Part shown: positions 34,680 to 44,117 of the stretch, in pieces
How positions within the stretch are numbered: the stretch's first letter is position 1
Layout of the letters: the number at the start of each line of letters is the position of its first letter
From: Hydrogenophaga sp. PBL-H3
GTDB lineage: Bacteria > Pseudomonadota > Gammaproteobacteria > Burkholderiales > Burkholderiaceae_C
Direction of reading: 5' to 3'
Assembly (NCBI RefSeq): GCF_010104355.1
Contig: NZ_CP044972.1
Coordinates: 2,666,001-2,730,000 of the forward strand
Length of the DNA stretch: 64,000 bases
Notes under the pieces: model-generated
The model's database searches: none
The model's input: the letters and a program-made list of their open reading frames with translations, nothing else
Told to the model about the DNA's origin: nothing
Made by a program: the position numbers and the translations under genes

Positions 34680-35123
34680 ATGTACAAGCGCATTCTGGTG
34701 GCCACCGACGGATCCAAACTCTCCAAGATGGCCGTGGAGCACACCATCAACCTGGCCGACCTCACCGGCGCCGAAGTGGTTGCACTCAAGGTGATCCCCC
34801 GTTATCCGCAAACCTACTTTGAAGGCGGCGTGGCGCTGGCCGCCGCTGAGATCGCACGCATCGAAGCCCAGTGGAACGAAGAGGCCCTGGCCGTGGTGAA
34901 CGAGGTGAAATCGGCCGGGCAACTGCGCGAGGTCAAGGTCAAGCCGGTCACGGTGAAATCCGACCTGATTGCCGAGGCCATCATCGCTGCGGCCAAACGC
35001 AACAAGTGCGACCTGATCGTGATGGCCTCGCACGGGCGCCGCGGCTTGAAGCGTCTTCTGCTGGGCAGCGAGACCCAGCAAGTCCTGACGCATTCGCACA
35101 CACCGGTTCTGGTCTTGCGCTGA
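34680..35123 (+). CDS. Universal stress protein, UspA family
   Basis: 147 residues from the ATG at 34680 (MYKRILVATDGSKLSKMAVE), AGGAG upstream. One Usp domain with ATP-binding pattern GRRGLKRLLLGSETQQVL near the C-terminus (G-2x-G-9x-GS). Anaerobic or micro-oxic survival proteins of this family are FNR/ANR targets in pseudomonads, consistent with the FNR box upstream. Single gene, divergent from ccoI. Confidence 0.93.
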   Translation: MYKRILVATDGSKLSKMAVEHTINLADLTGAEVVALKVIPRYPQTYFEGGVALAAAEIARIEAQWNEEALAVVNEVKSAGQLREVKVKPVTVKSDLIAEAIIAAAKRNKCDLIVMASHGRRGLKRLLLGSETQQVLTHSHTPVLVLR

Positions 35124-35189
35124 ACAGACCTCGGCCTCCCGGGCCCGAGAGGCCCGGTGTAGAGTGGGTGCGCATACACGCCCACCCAC

Positions 35190-36557
35190 ATGCCGCCATC
35201 GCCCCACGCCGCGCCGAAGTTCGTCACCGGCTCCACGCTCAGACACGTCATCAGCATGACCGCCACCGGCTCCATCGGGCTGGCGGCGGTTTTTTTCGTG
35301 GACGTGCTCAACCTCTTCTACATCTCGCAGCTCGGGCAGAAGGAGCTGGCCGCCGCCGTGGGCTACGCGGGCACGCTGCTGTTTTTCCTCACGTCCATGG
35401 CCATTGGCCTGTCGATCGCGGCCACGGCACTGGCATCGCGGGCGCTGGGGCGCGGCGAACGCGACCAGGCCAAGCTGATCGCGGGCGCCTCGCTGGTGCT
35501 CATGGCCGTGTTCATGGGCGTCGCCGTCTTGTTGGTCTACCCCTGGCTGGCCGAACTGCTGGGCCTGCTGGGGGCCCGGGGCGATACCGCCACGCTGGCG
35601 CTGCGCTTCACGCGCGGCGTGTTGCCCTCGGCCGTGCCGCTGGGGCTGGGTATGTGCCTGGCGGCGCTGCTGCGCTCGCTGGGCGATGCACGCCGGGCCA
35701 TGTTCGTCACGCTGGGCGCAGGCGCTGTGTCGGCCGTGCTGGACCCCTTGCTCATCCTGGGCCTGGGTTGGGGGCTGGACGGTGCGGCTGTGGCCACGGT
35801 GCTGGCGCGCTGCTCCATGGCGGTCATCGGCCTGCACGCACTGCTGCGCGTGCATGGCCTGTTCGCCTGGCCGAGTGCCGTGGTGCTGCGCGGCAGCCTC
35901 AGGCCGTTCCTGGCCATCGGTGTGCCGGCGGTGCTGACGCAGGTGGCCACGCCGGTGGGCAATGCTTTTGTGACGGCGGCCATCGCACCCTTTGGCGACA
36001 ACGCAGTGGCGGGCTGGGCCGTCATCGTGCGCCTGATCCCGGTGGCCTTCGTGGCGCTGTTTGCGCTCTCGGGTTCGGTGGGCCCGATCCTGGGCCAGAA
36101 CCTCGGCGCGCGCCGTTTCGACCGTTTGCGCAGCACGGTGCGCGACAGTTTGAAGGTGACGCTGGTCTACGTGCTGGTGGTCTGGCTGCTCATGGCGCTG
36201 GGCAGCGGTTTCATCGCCGACGCGTTTGGCGCGCAAGGCGAGGCGCGCGAGCTCATCGTGTTCTTCTGCGTGTTCGTGGCGGGCAGCTTCTTCTTCAACG
36301 GAGCGCTGTTCGTGGCCAACGCTGCCTTCAACAACCTGGGCTTTGCCTTCTACTCCACGGCTCTGAACTGGGGCCGCGCCACGCTGGGGGTGGCGCCCTT
36401 CATCTGGATTGGTGCGCAGTGGTTTGGTGCGCGGGGTGTGCTGGTGGGCTACGGCCTCGGGGTGGTGGTGTTCGGGGTGGTGGGGGTGTGGTTGAGTCGG
36501 CGGGTTCTCAAGCGGTTGGAGCGGGAGGCCACTTCTTCTGTTCTGGCTCCCCCTTAG
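35190..36557 (+). CDS. MATE-family efflux transporter
   Basis: 455 residues with 12 hydrophobic helices in two equivalent halves; conserved GxxxAxxxAxxxGxxxG-like segments (GLAAVFFVDVLNLFYISQLGQ, RLIPVAFVALFALSGSVGP) fit MATE antiporters, which use Na+ or H+ to expel cationic drugs. Substrate unknown. 66 bases after uspA, same direction; could be co-transcribed. Ends just before the malonate operon on the opposite strand. Confidence 0.87.
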   Translation: MPPSPHAAPKFVTGSTLRHVISMTATGSIGLAAVFFVDVLNLFYISQLGQKELAAAVGYAGTLLFFLTSMAIGLSIAATALASRALGRGERDQAKLIAGASLVLMAVFMGVAVLLVYPWLAELLGLLGARGDTATLALRFTRGVLPSAVPLGLGMCLAALLRSLGDARRAMFVTLGAGAVSAVLDPLLILGLGWGLDGAAVATVLARCSMAVIGLHALLRVHGLFAWPSAVVLRGSLRPFLAIGVPAVLTQVATPVGNAFVTAAIAPFGDNAVAGWAVIVRLIPVAFVALFALSGSVGPILGQNLGARRFDRLRSTVRDSLKVTLVYVLVVWLLMALGSGFIADAFGAQGEARELIVFFCVFVAGSFFFNGALFVANAAFNNLGFAFYSTALNWGRATLGVAPFIWIGAQWFGARGVLVGYGLGVVVFGVVGVWLSRRVLKRLEREATSSVLAPP

Positions 36558-36653
36558 TTTTTCGTTGATTGCCTGCGCTTCTTCGGCTCGCGGACGTGGG
36601 GTGCATCCAAGCTCGCCAAACTTTCAAAACGCCGTTCGAACACCAACAGAAGC

Positions 36654-38195
36654 TCAGGCAAACAAGCCCTTGTGCTCTTCACGAAGCAAGTTCTTCTGCA
36701 CCTTCCCCATCGTGTTGCGCGGCAACTCAGCCACCACAAAACAGCGCTTGGGAATCTTGAAGTTCGCAAGACGTGACTTGAGCGATGCCAGAACCTGAGC
36801 AGCGTCCACCTGCGCCCCCGGCTTGGCAATCAGCAGCGCCACCCCCACCTCCCCAAAGTCCGGGTGCGGCACGCCGATCACCGCGCTCTCCACTACTCCC
36901 GGCATCTCGTTGATGTACCCCTCGATCTCGGCCGGGTAGACGTTGTAGCCGCCCGAGATGATCAGGTCTTTGCTGCGGCCCACGATGTTCACGTAGCCGC
37001 GCTCGTCGATGCGACCCACATCACCCGTCTTGAAGAAACCGTCGGGGGTGAATTCTTCGGCGGTCTTCTCCGGCATGCGCCAGTAGCCCTTGAAGATGTT
37101 GGGGCCACGCACCTGGATGCCGCCGATCTCGCCCGCTTGCGCCAACTGACCGTCGTCGCCCATCACGCGCAACTCCACACCCGGCAACGGGAAACCCACC
37201 GTGCCGCCGCGCCGTTCGGTGGCGCCGCCATGGCGCGCGTCGGCGTTGCAGGGGTTGGAGGTCAGCATCGCGGTCTCGCTCATGCCGTAGCGCTCCAGGA
37301 TGGTGTGGCCCGTGCGGGCTTTCCAGTCGTTGAAGGTTTCGATCAACAGCGGCGCCGAGCCCGAGATGAAGAGGCGCATGTGGGCCGCCTGTTTCACCGT
37401 GAGTGTGGGTTCGGCCAGCATGCGGGTGTAGAGCGTGGGCACGCCCATGAACACCGTGGCTTCGGAGAACTTGCGGATCGCCAGCTTCGGGTCGAACTTG
37501 GACATCCAGAACATCTTGCTGCCGTTGATCAGCGCACCGTGGATGGCCACGAACAGGCCGTGCACATGGAAGATCGGCAGCGCGTGGATCAGCACGTCGT
37601 CGGGCTTCCAGCCCCAGTAGGTCTTGAGCACCTCGGCGTTGCTGCGCAGGTTGCCGTGCGTGAGCATGGCGCCCTTGCTGCGGCCGGTGGTGCCGCTGGT
37701 GTAGAGGATGGCGGCGAGGTCGTCGTCGCGGCGCACAGCCGGCGTGTGCCGGTCGCTCATGTGCGACGCGCGCTCCAGCAAGCTGCCGGTGCGGTCGTCG
37801 CCCAGGGTGAACACGTGGCGCGTGCCGGCGGTGAAAGCGATCTTGCTGACCCAGCCAAACTGCCCCGGGCTGCACACCACCACCGCAGGCTCGGCGTTGC
37901 CGATGAAGTATTCGATCTCAGCGCTCTGGTAGGCGGTGTTGAGCGGCAGGAACACGTGGCCTGCGCGCAGCGTGGCGAGGTACAGCACCAGGGCCTCGAC
38001 CGACTTCTCCACCTGCACCGCCACGCGAGACTCGGGCGGCAACGCCAGCGAATCCAGCAGGTTGGCCACCATGGCCGAGGCGCGGTCGAGATCGCGCCAG
38101 GAGTAGTTCAGACCGTCGTCGGTCTCGATCGCCACGCGGTCAAGGTCCTGCGGAAAAGCGGCGCGCAGGGCAGCAAAGAGGTTGAGGTTGCTCAT
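36654..38195 (-). CDS. matB: Malonyl-CoA synthetase (malonate-CoA ligase)
   Basis: 513-residue ANL-family adenylate-forming enzyme. Start at MSNLNLFAALRAAF (38195); longer frame not used. ATP motif YTSGTTGRSKGA, then YGMSE, TGD and the C-terminal Lys region LPRNTMGKVQKN. Family identification as malonyl-CoA synthetase rests on the operon with malonyl-CoA decarboxylase and on its resemblance to MatB. It activates malonate with CoA and ATP so that the decarboxylase can make acetyl-CoA. Last gene of the operon. Confidence 0.9.
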   Translation of the reverse strand: MSNLNLFAALRAAFPQDLDRVAIETDDGLNYSWRDLDRASAMVANLLDSLALPPESRVAVQVEKSVEALVLYLATLRAGHVFLPLNTAYQSAEIEYFIGNAEPAVVVCSPGQFGWVSKIAFTAGTRHVFTLGDDRTGSLLERASHMSDRHTPAVRRDDDLAAILYTSGTTGRSKGAMLTHGNLRSNAEVLKTYWGWKPDDVLIHALPIFHVHGLFVAIHGALINGSKMFWMSKFDPKLAIRKFSEATVFMGVPTLYTRMLAEPTLTVKQAAHMRLFISGSAPLLIETFNDWKARTGHTILERYGMSETAMLTSNPCNADARHGGATERRGGTVGFPLPGVELRVMGDDGQLAQAGEIGGIQVRGPNIFKGYWRMPEKTAEEFTPDGFFKTGDVGRIDERGYVNIVGRSKDLIISGGYNVYPAEIEGYINEMPGVVESAVIGVPHPDFGEVGVALLIAKPGAQVDAAQVLASLKSRLANFKIPKRCFVVAELPRNTMGKVQKNLLREEHKGLFA

Positions 38196-38239
38196 GTTCT
38201 GGTCAGCAAGGTGGAGTGACAAAAAAATCAGAAGGTCCG

Positions 38240-39010
38240 TCAAAACACGGGTGGGCGCTTGGCGATGAATGCGGCAATGCCCTCGCGGTGTTCGGCGCTG
38301 TCGGCGTACCGGTAGGCACCATCGCTCTCGGCCACCGCGTGGCCCTGCGTGGCACGCAAGGCTTGTTTGTTCAGGCGCGCGGCCTGCGGCGACAGCGCGC
38401 AGATGCGCTGCGCGCGCGCCAGCAACGCGGTGGTGAGCGTGCCGTCGGGCAGCACGGTGCTCAAGAAGCCGCGTGCCTTCATCTCGGCAGCATCAAACAC
38501 CGCAGCCTCCAGCAGCATCTCGCGCGCGGTGGCCGCCCCGGCCTCGCGGGCCACCAGCGCTGCTTCGCGCGGCGCCATGGGAAAGCCCAGCCTGGCAATC
38601 GGCGCACCGAAGCGCGCTGCGCTGGCCGCCACGCGGATGTCGCAACAGCTGGCGATTTCCACTCCCGCGCCCATGCAGTTGCCCTCGATCTGCGCCAGCA
38701 GTGGCACGTCACACGCCAACATGGCACCCAGGCCACCCCACACATCGCCTTCGTGGAAATCGCGCAAGGCGACTTCGTCGAACCGGAAGTCGGGGTACTC
38801 GGCAATGTCGCCGCCCGCGCAGAAGTGACCGCCCTCGCCCGCCACGATCACGCAGCGCACGTCGACGCTGCCATGCAGGTCCTCGAAGACCGTCTTGAGT
38901 TCACGCCACATCGCGCGCGACATGGCGTTGAACTTGCCGGGATTGGACAGCGTGACGCGGGCCAGCGGACCGTCGATGTCGAGATGGACCTGGCCAGCCA
39001 CAGCGTTCAA
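38240..39010 (-). CDS. Enoyl-CoA hydratase/isomerase-family protein in the malonate operon
   Basis: 256 residues from a TTG at 39010; GTG at 39001 is the alternative and no ATG fits before residue 26. Crotonase fold: the oxyanion segments EGGHFCAGGDI and ACDVPLLAQIEGNCMGAGVEIASCCD are present; residue choice at the hydratase Glu positions is not clear. It lies four bases after the stop of the solute-receptor gene, so it is firmly in the operon. Role in malonate use is unclear: it may act on a CoA intermediate or be a decarboxylase-like crotonase. Confidence 0.83.
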   Translation of the reverse strand: MNAVAGQVHLDIDGPLARVTLSNPGKFNAMSRAMWRELKTVFEDLHGSVDVRCVIVAGEGGHFCAGGDIAEYPDFRFDEVALRDFHEGDVWGGLGAMLACDVPLLAQIEGNCMGAGVEIASCCDIRVAASAARFGAPIARLGFPMAPREAALVAREAGAATAREMLLEAAVFDAAEMKARGFLSTVLPDGTLTTALLARAQRICALSPQAARLNKQALRATQGHAVAESDGAYRYADSAEHREGIAAFIAKRPPVF

Positions 39011-39014
39011 GTGC

Positions 39015-40001
39015 TCAGTCCAGCTTGGCGCCGGAGACTTTGACCACCGCGGCCCACTTGCGGATCTCGCCCTTGACGAAGGCGTCGAACTGCGGGCCGC
39101 TGATGTTGGCGAACTCGGCGCCCTGGCTTGCCCACACGGCCTTGGCTTCATCGGTGCTCACCGCCTTGCGGATCTCCTCGATCGCGCGGGCCTGCGCATC
39201 GGCAGGTGTGCCCTTGGGCGCCCACACGCCATACCAGGTGGTCACGTTGTACTCGGGCAGGCCGAGTTCGGCGGCGCACGGCACGTCGGGGAAAGCCGGG
39301 CTGCGCTTGGCGCCCGAGACCATCAGCGCCTTGATGCGTCCACCCTTGATGTGCGTGGCTGAAGAGCCGAGCCCGTCGAACATCATGTCAACCTGGCCGG
39401 CGATCAGGTCGTTGAGTGCCGGGCCTGCGCCACGGTAGGGAATGTGGGTGATGAAGGTCTTGGACTGCTGCTTGAACAGCTCGCCCGCGAGGTGGTGCGA
39501 GGTGCCGCCACCGGCCGAGCCGTAGTTGAGCTTGCCGGGGTTGGCCTTGACCTGCGCCATGAATTCCTTGAAGCCCGCGCCCGGGATGTTCTTGGGGTTG
39601 ACCACCAGCACCTGCGGCACGCTGGCCACCAAGATGAGCGGGATCAGGTCGGTCTCGATGTTGTAGTCGAGCTTGGGGTACATGCTCGGGGCAATGGTGT
39701 GGTGCACCGCGCCCATGAAGAGGGTGTAGCCATCGGGCACGGCCTTGGCCGCGATGCCGGCGCCCAGCGTGCCACCAGCGCCACCGCGGTTGTCGATCAC
39801 CAGGCTCTTGCCGGAGAGGCGCGTGAACTGCGCGGCCATGGGGCGGGCGAACGCGTCGGTGCCGCCACCGGCGGGAAACGGCACGATCATGGTCACGGGC
39901 TTGTTGGGCCAGGTGGACTGGGCATATGCCCCGGTGCCGTAAACGGCGGCGCCGGCAACAGCCGTGCGCAGGATGTCTCTGCGGTTGAAGCGATCGATCA
40001 T
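39015..40001 (-). CDS. Tripartite tricarboxylate (TTT/Bug) periplasmic receptor
   Basis: 328 residues. Signal peptide with a twin-Arg-like start (MIDRFNRRDILRTAVAGAAVYGTGAYA|Q), then the Bug fold with IVPFPAGGGTDAFARP and RGGAGGTLGAGIAAKAVPDGYT, the ligand-binding loops. By operon it may bind malonate or a related dicarboxylate. No TctA/TctB membrane genes lie in this window, so transport must use partners elsewhere or this protein only senses the substrate. Third gene of the operon. Confidence 0.9.
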   Translation of the reverse strand: MIDRFNRRDILRTAVAGAAVYGTGAYAQSTWPNKPVTMIVPFPAGGGTDAFARPMAAQFTRLSGKSLVIDNRGGAGGTLGAGIAAKAVPDGYTLFMGAVHHTIAPSMYPKLDYNIETDLIPLILVASVPQVLVVNPKNIPGAGFKEFMAQVKANPGKLNYGSAGGGTSHHLAGELFKQQSKTFITHIPYRGAGPALNDLIAGQVDMMFDGLGSSATHIKGGRIKALMVSGAKRSPAFPDVPCAAELGLPEYNVTTWYGVWAPKGTPADAQARAIEEIRKAVSTDEAKAVWASQGAEFANISGPQFDAFVKGEIRKWAAVVKVSGAKLD

Positions 40002-40035
40002 GTTTTTTGTCTCCTGTGGTGATGAAAAAGCAGCG

Positions 40036-41364
40036 TCAAAGGTACAGGTCTTCGATCGCTGAGGCTATCGGGATCTTTCCCTGCGCCAGCCAGGCGCGGT
40101 GTTTCTCCAGGCGTTTAAGGTCATAGAGGTAATTGACCATCAAACCGTAGGATTGTTTGGAACCTTTGTTGGACGGGTCACCCGCCCAGTTCAGGCGCTC
40201 CACGCGGGCGCCGTTGCCCAAGTGGAAGCGGGCCACCGGGTCCAGTGGCTTGCCACCCTGCATTTCCTTGCCCAGGTAGCGCGCGGCCCAGCCCAGCAGA
40301 GCCTTGCGCTCGGGCGCAGCCTCGGTGAGCTGTTCGAGGTTCTCCCAGCTCTTGAGCAGTTCGGCCGGTGCGTTCTTGTTCAGCCAGGCGCGCAGGCCCG
40401 GTATGGGCGAGAGCGTGACGAACACCTTGAGCTTGGGAAATTCCTGGTGCAAGGTCTCGACCACGCGCTTGATCAGCGAGTCGCCAAAGCTCACGCCGCG
40501 CAGGCCGTTCTGGGTGTTGCTGATCGAATAGAAGATGGCCGTGTTGGCCTTGGCGATGTCGACCGGCGCGGCCTCCTCGTCAAGCAGCGGCGTGATGCAG
40601 TCGGCTATCTCGTTCATCAGCGCCACCTCCACGAAGATCAAGGGCTCTTCGGGCAGGCGGGGGTGAAAAAATCCATAACAGCGGCGGTCGCCATCGAGCC
40701 GGTTCTTCACGTCGGCCCAGCTGCGGATGTCGTGCACCGCCTCGTACTTGATGAGTTTTTCCACCAGCGACGCCGGCGAATCCCAGCTGATGCGGCGCAG
40801 CTCGAGAAAGCCCACATCGAACCAGGTGGAGAACATGTATTCCATCTCCACGTCGAGCGCGAGCAATCGCTTGTCGCCCTTGAGGTGCGGCTGCATCTCG
40901 GCGCGCAGATCAACCAGAAACCGGATGCCCTCGGGGTGCGCGCTGAAGCGCTGAAGGATGCGCCGGCGCGGCGACACCGTGGCACGGCGGTACAACACCT
41001 CGGCCGCTGCTTCGTCGGGCGTGCCCACGGCGGCGGCGAACTGGGTCTGGGCGGCCTTGATCTGCTCGACATCGGCCACGAAGTGCTCGCTCATGAGCAG
41101 CCACAGGTCGCGCCGCTGCGGGGCGGCGGCCTGGGCGTACCAGGCCATCAGGTCCTGGGCACGGCGCCCACCCTCCACTTCGCTCAGCAAGGGATCGACG
41201 ATGCCCTTGAGCTGATCCAGCAGGCGGCGCAACTGCCGTGGCGACATGGCCTCGTCGTCGTGGCGCAGCGAGCCCTTGAGACGCTCCTGCGTCGAACGCA
41301 CGCCCGCCTTGGCGCCGGGGCGCAACATGGAGGCACCCTTCTCCAGCCATTCCGCGGTGTTCAT
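40036..41364 (-). CDS. matA: Malonyl-CoA decarboxylase
   Basis: 442 residues, the full MCD length. Helical N-domain (RQLRRLLDQLKGIVDPLL) and C-terminal GNAT-like catalytic domain with CYGFFHPRLPEEPLIFVEVAL, SPIPGLRAWL and FHLGNGARVERLNW, including the conserved His and Ser residues. Converts malonyl-CoA to acetyl-CoA and CO2. ATG overlaps the stop of the regulator gene (ATGA), so the two are coupled. Works with matB at the other end of the operon. Confidence 0.95.
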   Translation of the reverse strand: MNTAEWLEKGASMLRPGAKAGVRSTQERLKGSLRHDDEAMSPRQLRRLLDQLKGIVDPLLSEVEGGRRAQDLMAWYAQAAAPQRRDLWLLMSEHFVADVEQIKAAQTQFAAAVGTPDEAAAEVLYRRATVSPRRRILQRFSAHPEGIRFLVDLRAEMQPHLKGDKRLLALDVEMEYMFSTWFDVGFLELRRISWDSPASLVEKLIKYEAVHDIRSWADVKNRLDGDRRCYGFFHPRLPEEPLIFVEVALMNEIADCITPLLDEEAAPVDIAKANTAIFYSISNTQNGLRGVSFGDSLIKRVVETLHQEFPKLKVFVTLSPIPGLRAWLNKNAPAELLKSWENLEQLTEAAPERKALLGWAARYLGKEMQGGKPLDPVARFHLGNGARVERLNWAGDPSNKGSKQSYGLMVNYLYDLKRLEKHRAWLAQGKIPIASAIEDLYL

Positions 41365-42053
41365 GCCGTGATCCTCGAAGTGTTGCTGCGCGCGAGCTCG
41401 CGCAAGGCCACGCGCTGGCGCGTGAGGTGGGTGCGCATGGCGGCCTCGGCACCTTCGGCATCGCGCGCCTTGATCGCGGCAAACACCGCCATGTGTTCGG
41501 ACAGGCTTTGCTCCAGCCGGCCCGGCGCATGCAGCTGCTGCAGGCGCGCAAGCTTGACGATCTTGCGCAGATCGCCGATCACCTGCGCCAGCCAGCGGTT
41601 GTTGGCCAGCGTGATGATGGCTTCGTGGATGGCGAAGTTGGCCTGGTAGTAGTCGTTGATGCGGCGGGCATGGGCACAGCGCTTGAGGCGTTCGTGCATC
41701 TGCTCCAGCGTCAACAGATCAGCGTTGGTGGCGTTGCTCGCGGCTTCGAACGCACAACGGCCTTCGAGCAGGGCAATGACCGGAAAGATCTCGTCGAGGT
41801 CGCGCTCGGTGATCTGGTTGACGAAACATCCCCGGCGCGGCTCATGGCGCACCAGGCCTTCAGCGGCCAGCACCTTCAGCGCCTCGCGCAGCGGTGTGCG
41901 CGAGATCGCCCATTCACCACAGAGCCCCAGCTCGTCGATGAAGCTGCCGGGCGACAGCACACCGTCGAAGATGCGCTGTCGCAGCTTCTCGGCCACTTCG
42001 TCGTGCAGGGAGTTGAGCACCAGTCGCATGGGGTCGGGTTTATCCGTAATCAC
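41361..42053 (-). CDS. matR: GntR/FadR-family regulator of the malonate operon
   Basis: 230 residues, GTG start at 42053 (a Met at 42029 is an alternative, neither with a strong site). Winged helix AEKLRQRIFDGVLSPGSFIDELGLCGEWAISRTPLREALKVL, then a six-helix FCD ligand domain with metal-site His residues (HEAIITLANN, HMAVFAAIKARD). It is the first gene and overlaps the decarboxylase gene, so autoregulation is likely, by analogy to MatR of other bacteria, which responds to malonate. A palindrome overlaps its start codon. Confidence 0.88.
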   Translation of the reverse strand: MITDKPDPMRLVLNSLHDEVAEKLRQRIFDGVLSPGSFIDELGLCGEWAISRTPLREALKVLAAEGLVRHEPRRGCFVNQITERDLDEIFPVIALLEGRCAFEAASNATNADLLTLEQMHERLKRCAHARRINDYYQANFAIHEAIITLANNRWLAQVIGDLRKIVKLARLQQLHAPGRLEQSLSEHMAVFAAIKARDAEGAEAAMRTHLTRQRVALRELARSNTSRITA

Positions 42054-42063
42054 CTGTAATTAC
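42046..42063. promoter_or_regulatory. Inverted repeat overlapping the matR start (candidate operator)
   Basis: GTAAT-N8-ATTAC, 18 bases, spans the GTG start codon of the regulator. A regulator dimer bound here would block its own expression. Position favours autoregulation; binding is not shown. Confidence 0.5.
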
Positions 42064-42071
42064 GCATCATC

Positions 42072-42104
42072 ATAAAAAATCCCCGGCCACATGCACCGGG
42101 GATT
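42072..42104 (-). terminator. Terminator downstream of lgt
   Basis: AATCCCCGG/CCGGGGATT stem (42078-42086 with 42096-42104), nine-base loop, followed by a U-tract on the minus strand. It separates lgt from the matR operon, about 140 bases after the lgt stop. Confidence 0.75.
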
Positions 42105-42246
42105 TACCCCTACCGGCGATGGACGGCGATCAGATCCGCCGCCGGGCCGCCCTCAGGCGGATCAGCCGCACGCACCCGGCAAGGACGGGGCCCTCCCCGT
42201 CCCGGGGCAGCGCCCCGCGAAGCGGTGGAGCGTGGGGGCCGCCTCC
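42105..42246 (-). repeat. Single copy of the 81-bp intergenic repeat family, reverse orientation
   Basis: Read on the minus strand this stretch begins GGCCCCCACGCTCC and continues through a GC-rich hairpin block and GATCCGCC/GGCGGATC arms, the same order of parts as the unit at 26254-26702 but longer. It fills the gap between lgt and its terminator. Supports a dispersed repeat family. Confidence 0.7.
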
Positions 42247-43047
42247 CTAGCTGCGCCGGCCGAACCACCACCACATGAAGGCACCGGCTCCGATCATGGG
42301 CACACACAGCCACTGTCCCATGCTCATGCCCATGGAGAGCAGGCCCAGGTGGGCGTCGGGCTCGCGGAAGAACTCCGCGATGAAGCGGAACACCCCGTAG
42401 CCAAAGAGGAACACGGCCGACACCTGGCCGCGCGCCCGCGGCTTGCGCGCATAGAGCCACAGCAGCACGAAGAGCAACAGGCCTTCGAGCAGGAACTGGT
42501 AGACCTGCGAGGGGTGGCGCGGAGCATCGCCGGCCCCGGGAAACACCATGCCCCAGGGCAGCGACGGGTCGGCCACGCGGCCCCAGAGTTCGCCGTTGAT
42601 GAAGTTGCCCACGCGCCCGGCCGCCAGGCCCGTGGGCACGCAGGGCGCCACGAAGTCCATGACCTCCATGAACGGGCGCTGGCGGCTGTGCGCATACCAG
42701 AGCATGGCCAGCATCACCCCGAGCAGGCCGCCGTGAAAACTCATGCCACCTTGCCAGACCGCAAAAACCTCCAGCGGATGGGCCAGGTAATAGGCGGGCT
42801 TGTAGAACAGGCAATAGCCAATGCGCCCGCCCGCCACCACGCCGAGCACACCGAGGAACAGGATGTCTTCCACATCGCGCCGCGTCCAGGGCGGGTTGGT
42901 CACACCTGCAAAAGGCTGGTGGCGCAAGCGCAGGTTGGCCAGCCACATGAACAGGCCAAAGGCCGCCAGATAAGTGAGGCCGTACCAGTGGATGGCCAGC
43001 GGGCCGAGCTGCAGGGCGACGGGGTCGATTTGGGGGTGTTGAAGCAT
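42247..43047 (-). CDS. lgt: Prolipoprotein diacylglyceryl transferase
   Basis: 266 residues, seven membrane helices. Transfers diacylglycerol from phosphatidylglycerol to the lipobox Cys of prolipoproteins, first step of lipoprotein maturation. The Lgt signature [14 protein letters not shown] with its essential Arg, and the HGGLLG motif, are present. The start is [14 protein letters not shown] (43047). It follows the LysR gene by four bases on the same strand. It acts on lipoproteins such as the two island lipoproteins. Confidence 0.95.
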   Translation of the reverse strand: MLQHPQIDPVALQLGPLAIHWYGLTYLAAFGLFMWLANLRLRHQPFAGVTNPPWTRRDVEDILFLGVLGVVAGGRIGYCLFYKPAYYLAHPLEVFAVWQGGMSFHGGLLGVMLAMLWYAHSRQRPFMEVMDFVAPCVPTGLAAGRVGNFINGELWGRVADPSLPWGMVFPGAGDAPRHPSQVYQFLLEGLLLFVLLWLYARKPRARGQVSAVFLFGYGVFRFIAEFFREPDAHLGLLSMGMSMGQWLCVPMIGAGAFMWWWFGRRS

Positions 43048-43051
43048 CGAC

Positions 43052-44020
43052 CTATTGTGCCTTTGGCATATTTCGCGTCGAGGTCGCAGGGCTTGCGGCG
43101 TGGTTCCTGGCAAATTCAATGAAATGGGCGAGTGCCGGGCTCACAAGATCGGCACGCCACACCAGGCTGGTCTCGCACGCGGGCACCGCCCTGCCCCGCG
43201 GCCAGGCCACCGGGCGGTACACCACACCAGGCCGCTGGAACTGCCGCACGCTCTGCGGCACCCAGGCCATGCCCAGCCCGGCCGACACCAGGTTCACGAT
43301 GGTCTGCATCTGGATGGCCTCTTGCGCCACCTGCGGCTCGCGTCCGGCCGCGTTGTACAGCGCAAAGATCGTGTCGAACAACGATGGCAGGATGCGCCGG
43401 GGAAAGATCACCAGCGGCTCGGCCAGCAGGCTCTTCAGCGCGGGTCGCTCCTCAGCCGCCAAGGCATGGGCTTCGGGCAGGGCCACCACCAGCGGTTCGC
43501 TGGCGATCAGGGCATGGGCCAGGCCCGCGGCGGTGAAGCCGGGCGAGTGCAACACGAAGCCGGCATCCACCTCGCCGCGCGCGAGCAGCTCCAGCTGCAC
43601 ATCACCCGTGGCCTCGATCAGCTCCAGCGCCACCTGCGGCCACTGTTCGCGGAACGCTCGCACCCAGCGCGGCAACAGCTCGAAACCGACCGTGGACACG
43701 AAGGCCAGCCGCAGCCGCCCCAGCTCGCCGGCGGCGGCGGCGGCGCGCGCCAGCTCGGGCAGGGCCTGCGCGCGGCTGAGCAAGTCGCGCACCTCAGGCA
43801 GCAGGGCGGCGCCGGCCGGCGTGATCTTCACGCTGCGCTGGGTGCGCTCGAACAGGCGCGCGCCCAGCGCGGCCTCCAGCCCGGCGATGGCCTGGGTCAG
43901 CGGCGGCTGGGTCATGTGCAGGCGCGCGGCGGCTCGGCCGAAGTGCAGTTCTTCGGCCAGGGCGACAAACTGGCGCCACTGGCGCAATTCAATGCGCAGC
44001 GATCTGGATGGCTCATTCAT
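43052..44020 (-). CDS. LysR-family transcriptional regulator
   Basis: 322 residues. N-terminal winged helix ([44 protein letters not shown]) and a periplasmic-binding-protein-like effector domain (from residue 90). Divergent from ilvD across 97 bases, so ilvD is a candidate target and the effector could be a branched-chain intermediate; not shown. Followed by lgt with only four bases between, giving an unusual regulator-lgt pair. No unusual residues. Confidence 0.9.
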   Translation of the reverse strand: MNEPSRSLRIELRQWRQFVALAEELHFGRAAARLHMTQPPLTQAIAGLEAALGARLFERTQRSVKITPAGAALLPEVRDLLSRAQALPELARAAAAAGELGRLRLAFVSTVGFELLPRWVRAFREQWPQVALELIEATGDVQLELLARGEVDAGFVLHSPGFTAAGLAHALIASEPLVVALPEAHALAAEERPALKSLLAEPLVIFPRRILPSLFDTIFALYNAAGREPQVAQEAIQMQTIVNLVSAGLGMAWVPQSVRQFQRPGVVYRPVAWPRGRAVPACETSLVWRADLVSPALAHFIEFARNHAASPATSTRNMPKAQ

Positions 44021-44117
44021 ACGCCAAGCGTATCAAATCCGGTATTCAAAGCTATTGGAAGGAGGCCGAGGGCTGCCGCATACTTCCCCTTCTTTTTCCC
44101 ACCCACGAGACAAGACC

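Noticed and set aside
43119..44117. Very long N-terminal extension of ilvD (about 333 codons)
   Set aside because: Extension lies antisense to the LysR gene and is not related to dehydratases; the family start is at 44118.
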